From the NCBI GenBank assembly GCA_030431945.1, contig JAUIIF010000018.1:1-19085 (forward strand): a DNA stretch of 19,085 bases. The letters are read 5' to 3'. A model generated the notes under the pieces. That model did no database searches, was not told where the DNA came from, and worked only from the letters and a program-made list of their open reading frames with translations. Origin of the DNA: Bacteroidia bacterium. Lineage in GTDB: Bacteria; Bacteroidota; Bacteroidia; Chitinophagales; Saprospiraceae. Positions 14,302 to 19,085 of the stretch are shown here, in pieces. The translations under genes and the position numbers were made by a program. How positions within the stretch are numbered: the first letter of the stretch is position 1; every line of letters begins with the position of its first letter.

Positions 14302-17300
14302 TTACGGCTTCCGTACCTTCGTCTCCGGATCCGCGGGTAAGATCAGGGCCGGCAGGCCCATTTCTTTGTATGTAGCGTTAAACCCCGCCACTTCCTCGGA
14401 GATAATCCGCTGCAAAGCTGCCTGATGCAGGCTCCAGACTGACCGGAGATCGGCTAAACGAAGCTTGGCACCAGCGGTAGCGCCCGGTACCGCACCATCT
14501 ACCCGGCTCTTCAGGTTCATCAGTTCTGCGTTCAGTTGGTTCGGAAAATTAATGACGTCCTGGAAGGTTTTTTGGTCCGGTTGGATCAGGTTTTCCTCCC
14601 AGGCAGTGATCTGATCAATAATGGATTTTCCGGCAGCCATCAGCTCCTCCGTGTTTTCGAATTCCTGCAGCAAGCCATTCAGGCTTTCCAGTTGCCCCTT
14701 CACCTTGCGCATCCGGTTTACCGAACCGTGAATGTCTTTCACCATAACTTCAACGGCCCGTAAAATGCTTTGCTGAGCGGCGTAATCCTCCGGGGTGGCG
14801 TCCAGCGTAGGGTCGGGGAGCAACTCCGCTGGTACCGTCAGCGTATCGGTCGGTGCGGACAGTCGCAGGGTGTAGGTCCCTGGCGGCACAATTCCGCCCC
14901 GGTAGTCACCGAGAATGAAGACATCGTCCACAGCCGGGAGCTGCTCCCGCCGCAAGTCCCAGTTGAAGCGATTAACGCCTTCCTTGGCCGGGATGACCTG
15001 TGGGGCCGGTGGCCCGCCGGGCCACGTCTTGAACCCCTTCGCCTTTTGGTTGGAGTAACTGCGGAGCACAGTGCCGTCAGCCGCCAGTATTTCCATTTTC
15101 AGCTCCGTCGTGTCCATTTCCTGCGGCAGGTAGTAATCAAAGACGATGCCGGGGGCGGGGTTGTCGCCCCCGCGTTCCCGGCCACCTCCGCCGGAGAGGT
15201 TGTAGCGGTACGTAGGCTTAGGCTCGAAGAGGATTACCGATTCCTCCAGGGCGCCGTTGCTTTGCTGTACGGCACTAAGATCATCCAGGATCCAGAAAGC
15301 ACGCCCGGAGGTGGCGACAATGAGGTCATTGTCGCGGATCGTCAGGTCCAGGATCGGAGAAACGGGCAGGTTAAGCTGGAATGCCTCCCAGGCCGTTCCG
15401 CCGTTGAACGAAACGTAGAGCCCTTGCTCCGTGCCCGCATAAAGTAAGCCCTTGTGTCCGGGGTCCTCCCGGACGACCCGGACGAAGGATTCCGGGGCAA
15501 TGCCGTCAACCCGGTTGGTCCAGGTTTTACCCCCGTCGGTGGTTACGTACATTGCCGGCCGGAAGTCATTGAATTTATAACCGGTAACGGCCAGGTAGGC
15601 CGTATTGGCATCGTGCGGAGATACTTCGATGGCGTTGATGAGTACTTCGCCGATGTTTGCCGGCGTAATATTCGTCCAGCTTGCTCCTTCGTCGGTGGTA
15701 CGCCAGACAAGCCCATCGTCTGTTCCTACCCACAGGTCTCCGGCTGCGTGAGGCGATGCTACCAGGTAGCTGATGGTGTTGTAGTTTTCACCGCCGGCTC
15801 CCTCGTTGGTGAAGGGATAGCCACCGGCTTCCTGCTTGGTGGTGTCGTTGCGGGTCAGGTCCTGACTGATTGCCTGCCAACTGTTCCCTTTGTCCGTGGA
15901 CCGCAGGACGACGTTACCGCCGTGGTAAAGGACGGAAGGATTCTGGGGTTGGGCTACGATGGGGGCATTCCAGTTGAAGCGGTAGCGCATTTTCTTGGCC
16001 AGGGTACCCAGCCCCGCAACGGGGTAGGCCATGATGTCCTTTTCGGTGCCGGTCTGGTTGTCGTACACCGAAATGTTCCCCTGGTAACTGCCACCATAAA
16101 CGTAACGCGGATTTTTGGGGTCGTCAAAGGCGATGAAGGCGCTTTCTCCTCCGGCAGTGGAGCGCCAGTCTTTCCAGGTGATTCCGCCGCCGCGCGTACG
16201 CGAGGTAATTTCGATGGCGGAGTTGTCTTGCTGGCCGCCGTAGATTTTGTAGGGGAACTGTTCGTCAGCAATTACCCGGTAAAACTGGGCCGTCGGCTGG
16301 TTTTCCTGCGTACTCCAGCTGCCGCCGCCGTTGAAGGAAATACAGGCGCCGCCGTCATTGGCCAGAATCATGTTCTGGTTGTTGGCCGGGTTAATCCACA
16401 GGTGGTGCTGATCTCCGTGGGGGTTCGGGATGGTGCGGAAACTCTTACCACCGTCGATGGATTTGAGCACGGGCGCGTTAAGTACGTAAACGGTGTTCTG
16501 ATCAACCGGGTCGGCGAAAATCTCGATGTAGTACCAGGCGCGGGCCACGGTGACCCGGTCGCTGTTTACCTGCGACCAGGTTTTGCCCGCATCATCAGAG
16601 CGATAAACACCGCCTTTTTTGCCCGCAGCTTCCACGTTGGCAAACACCCGCTCCGGGTTGGCGGGGCTGACATCAATAGCGACCTTACCCAGGGTGTCCG
16701 GCAAGCCTTCGGTAAGGCGCTCCCAGTGGTCTCCACCATCGGTGGATTTATAGAGCCCGCTGCCCGGTCCGCCACTTTTCACGGCCCAGGGGAAGCGCCG
16801 GTGTTCCCACATACCCGCATAGAGGATCCGGGGGTTGGTCGGATCCATGCTTAAATCGGCTGCGCCGGTGGTATTGTCGACGTAAAGAATCTTTTCCCAG
16901 TGCTGGCCACCATCCTTGCTCCGGTAAATGCCACGGGTTTCGCTGTCGCCATGCAGGGCCCCCTGCACGGCGACGTAAACCAACTCGGGGTTACTGGGGT
17001 GGATCCGGATTTCGGCAATGTGCCGGCTGTCTTCAAGGCCCAGGTGTGTCCAGGTTTTGCCGGCATCCGTGGAGCGATACATCCCATCGCCCGCGGAAGT
17101 CATTACGCCCCGGACGGCGTGTTCGCCCGTGCCCACGTAAATGACGTTCACGTCACTGGGCGCTACGGCGATGGCGCCGATGGAACTGGTATGCAGTTGC
17201 CCGTCAGTAATGTTATGCCAGTTTTGTCCGGCGTCATCCGTTTGCCAGACACCGCCGCCGACCCCACCAAAATAGTAACGGAGTGGATGGCCAGGGACCC

Positions 17301-17454
17301 CCGTTACTGCATTACTGCGGCCCCCGCGGAAAGGGCCGATATTGCGGAACTCCAGGCCGGCATAAGCATCAGCAAAAGAAGGTTCCTTTTCTTCCGTTTG
17401 GGCCGTCAGGACAACGGAACACCCCAGCAGCAGGAGCAGTAATATTCGTCTCAT
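14302..17454 (-). CDS. Large exported BNR/VPS10-like repeat protein (glycosyl-hydrolase-like beta-propeller)
   Basis: An ATG at 17454 was preferred over the upstream one at 17520 because it starts a clean signal sequence (MRRILLLLLLGCSVVLTAQ, possibly a lipoprotein with C12); the product is 1050 residues. At least ten Asp-box/BNR motifs of the form S-T-D-G-G-x-x-W follow, for example WQTDDAGQNW at 70-79, YRSTDAGKTW, YKSTDGGDHW, LRSTDKGNSW and VTTDGGKTW, spread over about 700 residues. This implies one or two beta-propellers of the sortilin/VPS10 or WD40/YVTN/BNR type. The last 300 residues hold a beta-sandwich-like part (VPPGTYTLRLS) and a helical region. Bacteroidota encode many such secreted proteins and their substrates are mostly unknown; no sialidase catalytic set was identified. 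It converges on the CHAT gene with a 98-nt gap. Confidence 0.88.
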   Translation of the reverse strand: MRRILLLLLLGCSVVLTAQTEEKEPSFADAYAGLEFRNIGPFRGGRSNAVTGVPGHPLRYYFGGVGGGVWQTDDAGQNWHNITDGQLHTSSIGAIAVAPSDVNVIYVGTGEHAVRGVMTSAGDGMYRSTDAGKTWTHLGLEDSRHIAEIRIHPSNPELVYVAVQGALHGDSETRGIYRSKDGGQHWEKILYVDNTTGAADLSMDPTNPRILYAGMWEHRRFPWAVKSGGPGSGLYKSTDGGDHWERLTEGLPDTLGKVAIDVSPANPERVFANVEAAGKKGGVYRSDDAGKTWSQVNSDRVTVARAWYYIEIFADPVDQNTVYVLNAPVLKSIDGGKSFRTIPNPHGDQHHLWINPANNQNMILANDGGACISFNGGGSWSTQENQPTAQFYRVIADEQFPYKIYGGQQDNSAIEITSRTRGGGITWKDWRSTAGGESAFIAFDDPKNPRYVYGGSYQGNISVYDNQTGTEKDIMAYPVAGLGTLAKKMRYRFNWNAPIVAQPQNPSVLYHGGNVVLRSTDKGNSWQAISQDLTRNDTTKQEAGGYPFTNEGAGGENYNTISYLVASPHAAGDLWVGTDDGLVWRTTDEGASWTNITPANIGEVLINAIEVSPHDANTAYLAVTGYKFNDFRPAMYVTTDGGKTWTNRVDGIAPESFVRVVREDPGHKGLLYAGTEQGLYVSFNGGTAWEAFQLNLPVSPILDLTIRDNDLIVATSGRAFWILDDLSAVQQSNGALEESVILFEPKPTYRYNLSGGGGRERGGDNPAPGIVFDYYLPQEMDTTELKMEILAADGTVLRSYSNQKAKGFKTWPGGPPAPQVIPAKEGVNRFNWDLRREQLPAVDDVFILGDYRGGIVPPGTYTLRLSAPTDTLTVPAELLPDPTLDATPEDYAAQQSILRAVEVMVKDIHGSVNRMRKVKGQLESLNGLLQEFENTEELMAAGKSIIDQITAWEENLIQPDQKTFQDVINFPNQLNAELMNLKSRVDGAVPGATAGAKLRLADLRSVWSLHQAALQRIISEEVAGFNATYKEMGLPALILPADPETKVRKP

Positions 17455-17829
17455 AGCAAAGCAATTTGCAGGGAAGATAGCGAGCACTACAGACACTGCG
17501 AAGTTTAATCGCCGTTGCACAATTTAATTTTGGGGCAGGTCAGATGGTAGCGGCCAGGGGAATCAGAGACTTCCTCAGCGGCCGCAGTGCGAACCAGGCA
17601 TTCGGCCCGTATCGGACGCCGGGTGCGGACTTTGCTAACTGAACTTGCGGTTACCTTGCCTTAGCGGCCAGCAGCAAAGCCGGCTTTTCCCTGCTTTTGT
17701 ACCTTTTGCCTGTACCTGCGTCCGCGCCCCTGCCCGTTGCCCGGCCACCCTGGTACCCCGCTTGTTACCCGTGGGTTGGTGGAGGTATAAGTTGATAATA
17801 CTGCCCAGGCTGGTATCCGCCGCAAGTGC
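17455..17829. other. Intergenic region holding a repeat copy, no gene
   Basis: Between the BNR gene and the structured element near the transposase no credible coding frame is seen; an 85-codon frame (17645-17902, +) has no motif and crosses the structured element. The region should hold the BNR promoter, but no good TAnnTTTG box was found. A partial repeat match (GCGGCCGCAG near 17579) precedes the fuller copy at 17711. Confidence 0.5.
17711..17728 (-). repeat. Diverged copy of the dispersed GC-rich repeat
   Basis: TGTACCTGCGTCCGCGCC matches the repeat core with two substitutions, one of which (G to T in the centre) it shares with the copy at 11101. The shared change suggests two subfamilies. 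Confidence 0.55.
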
Positions 17830-17932
17830 AATCGCAAGCTCGCTCGTTGGCCGAGGCGCGATGCGACGAGCCAGGCCGCTACGCGTCCGTCTCGGCAGAT
17901 GAGCGAAGACGCTGCTGATCGAGCTTGCGATT
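17830..17932. repeat. 103-nt structured element closed by a perfect 13-bp inverted repeat, beside the transposase
   Basis: AATCGCAAGCTCG (17830-17842) is the exact reverse complement of 17920-17932. Inside it further pairings are possible: GCTCGT/ACGAGC (17842-17847 with 17866-17871) or, alternatively, GCCGAG/CTCGGC (17851-17856 with 17891-17896). The element ends one base before the transposase stop codon and is much richer in GC than the transposase. It could be a host structured repeat used as the insertion target, or part of the IS end. The first nine bases of the left arm (AATCGCAAG) recur at 19065-19073 on the other side of the transposase. Confidence 0.6.
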
Positions 17933-17933
17933 A

Positions 17934-18950
17934 CTATGTAATTTCCAAGGATTCATGAAAGTTTTTATCATACATAGTGTCATTGTCCAAACAAGCATAG
18001 AGCACGCGAAGTAATTTGTTCCTTACAGCATTGATTGCGGATAGGTGACTTTTGCCTTTTGCTTTCAATCGGTCATATAACCTCTTAAACATATTGTCAC
18101 TTCGCAGTAGACTCATCGCTCCTTGGTGTAAAGCAGTCTTCAATTCATTATCGATAGCACGGGATGTTTTATGACGATGCCTGATACTGGTGCCTGACTG
18201 TCTTTCATGTGGACTCACTCCAGCATAACTAGCACATGAGCGAGCATTGGTTAACTTCTCATAAAACTCCGTAACGGCAAGGACCACCAAAGTATTCTTA
18301 GGTCCAAATCCTGGAACAGAACGAGTTATTTCATACTTTCTACTCGCCTGCTGATCGGCTTTTATTATTGTATTAATATGCTCGTCTAATGCTTCGATTG
18401 ATGCTTTTGCTTGTGCCAGATTGTTCTCTAGGATTTGCAGCGTGGTGCTGTCCATCTCCGCTAGGGTAAACTGCTTTGTTTCCTGGTAGGAGGTTAGTGC
18501 TCTTTGTCGGTTACGCACTAGGAGCAGTCGCTGCTTTGTCAGCATTTTAAGTTGCACAACCACCTGTTTCTTAAGCTCGTAAAGCTTAACTCTACGTTGA
18601 AAAGTCAGCGCATATTCCGCGTGATCCCTGGCATCTATTATATCGTTCTTATCTTTTTTTCGGCCAATAGACCGGCTAATTTGTAGCGGGTCTTCCAGCC
18701 AGATCGACAAGTTCATTTCCGACAATAAACCCAGCAATGGATTAGAATATAATCCAGTATTGTCAGCGCATTGAAGAAGCTGATATAATTCTATCTTATA
18801 GCGACGTGCTATGCTTAGAAGCAGCGCTTTAATTGATCGGCTTCGGTTAGGCAGTTCCCCTTCTTCTAGGATTACAAGGTTGCGGTCTCTGAGGCAGTAA
18901 TTTAGTTTTGCCTTACTACAGTCCCAACCCAAAAAGTAAGTAAAAGTCAT
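17934..18950 (-). CDS. IS110-family transposase
   Basis: This 338-residue protein has the two IS110 domains. The N-terminal RuvC-like DEDD domain holds D10 in GWDCSKAK, an acidic position at about D63 in CADNTGLY (where many members have E), and the KKDKNDIIDARDHAEY block with D103 and D106. A coiled middle follows, then the Transposase_20 domain with SVPGFGPKNTLVVL and the serine-containing NARSCASYAGVSPHERQSGTS segment. Length is normal and the frame intact, so it may be active. IS110 elements move by an RNA-guided (bridge RNA) mechanism with short cores instead of long terminal repeats. The gene is clearly richer in AT than its neighbours, a sign of recent arrival. The upstream side is cut by the window edge. 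Confidence 0.93.
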   Translation of the reverse strand: MTFTYFLGWDCSKAKLNYCLRDRNLVILEEGELPNRSRSIKALLLSIARRYKIELYQLLQCADNTGLYSNPLLGLLSEMNLSIWLEDPLQISRSIGRKKDKNDIIDARDHAEYALTFQRRVKLYELKKQVVVQLKMLTKQRLLLVRNRQRALTSYQETKQFTLAEMDSTTLQILENNLAQAKASIEALDEHINTIIKADQQASRKYEITRSVPGFGPKNTLVVLAVTEFYEKLTNARSCASYAGVSPHERQSGTSIRHRHKTSRAIDNELKTALHQGAMSLLRSDNMFKRLYDRLKAKGKSHLSAINAVRNKLLRVLYACLDNDTMYDKNFHESLEIT

Positions 18951-19085
18951 ATCTTACGGACGTTTATGCAACAAGTCAGCACGAAACCACTCACATCCTC
19001 AATTAGCGGGTTCTAGCCCAGATTACTATCCGAGTTTAATTTCAAGCGACGGCGCAGAGTGTAAAATCGCAAGACGGGTTCTACC
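18951..19085. mobile_element. Upstream flank of the IS110-family element, partial
   Basis: These 135 nt precede the transposase start on its strand and are of intermediate base composition. In IS110-group elements this side carries the bridge RNA. GATTACTAT at 19021-19029 repeats a sequence at 17929-17937 on the other side of the gene, and AATCGCAAG at 19065-19073 repeats 17830-17838. The true end of the element cannot be fixed here. Confidence 0.4.

Noticed and set aside
15454..16854. 466-codon open frame on the plus strand
   Set aside because: Fully antisense to the BNR-repeat gene, whose Asp-box repeats and signal peptide are clear; a long shadow frame in GC-rich DNA.
17645..17902. 85-codon plus-strand frame
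   Set aside because: Crosses a repeat copy and the structured element and has no protein-like motif.

Overview
The window looks like a chromosomal stretch of a GC-rich member of the Bacteroidota, most likely a Lewinella/Saprospiria-type marine bacterium. This is inferred from TAnnTTTG-type -7 promoter boxes, the lack of Shine-Dalgarno sequences before starts, an OprO/P-type porin, a DUF3365 haem protein, a TPR-CHAT protein and a long BNR/VPS10-like protein. No rRNA, tRNA or CRISPR array was seen.

Layout. (1) 1-265 (+): the 3' end of a c-type cytochrome gene. (2) 777-10997, all on the minus strand: a sulfur-oxidation island. In transcription order it holds a Crp/Fnr regulator (10997-10347), a 1-Cys peroxiredoxin and single-domain rhodanese (10189-9167), a SulP anion transporter (8927-7212), a CstB-like persulfide dioxygenase-sulfurtransferase (6993-5539) followed by porin, two-haem cytochrome and beta-carbonic anhydrase (5416-2500), and a second CstB-like paralogue (2186-777). 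(3) 11264-14203 (+): an exported TPR-CHAT (caspase-like) protein, convergent with (4) a 1050-residue BNR-repeat protein (17454-14302, -). (5) 17830-19085: a structured GC-rich element next to an AT-richer IS110-family transposase.

The main discovery is a regulon readable from sequence. Four minus-strand promoters (before the peroxiredoxin, SulP and both CstB-like genes) each carry a TGTGA-N6-(T/A)NACN palindrome, then exactly 21 nt, then a TAnnTTTG-like -7 box. Each module is 45 nt long and none has a convincing -33 box at the usual spacing. This is the geometry of class II activation by a Crp/Fnr protein. A Crp/Fnr regulator with a suitable recognition helix (SREAVSR) is encoded alongside. 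All three of its cysteines lie where cAMP-binding relatives have the phosphate-binding cassette, so it is a candidate sulfane-sulfur or redox sensor.

Proposed joint function (inference): persulfides are oxidised and sulfur is passed on by the CstB-like enzymes and rhodanese, sulfite may be oxidised with help from the left-edge cytochrome, sulfate or another anion moves through SulP and the porin, and the peroxiredoxin handles peroxide stress. A dispersed GC-rich repeat (core GCACCTGCGGCCGCGCC) occurs at least six times, once as a perfect 23-bp inverted pair and once inside the 3' end of the CHAT gene.
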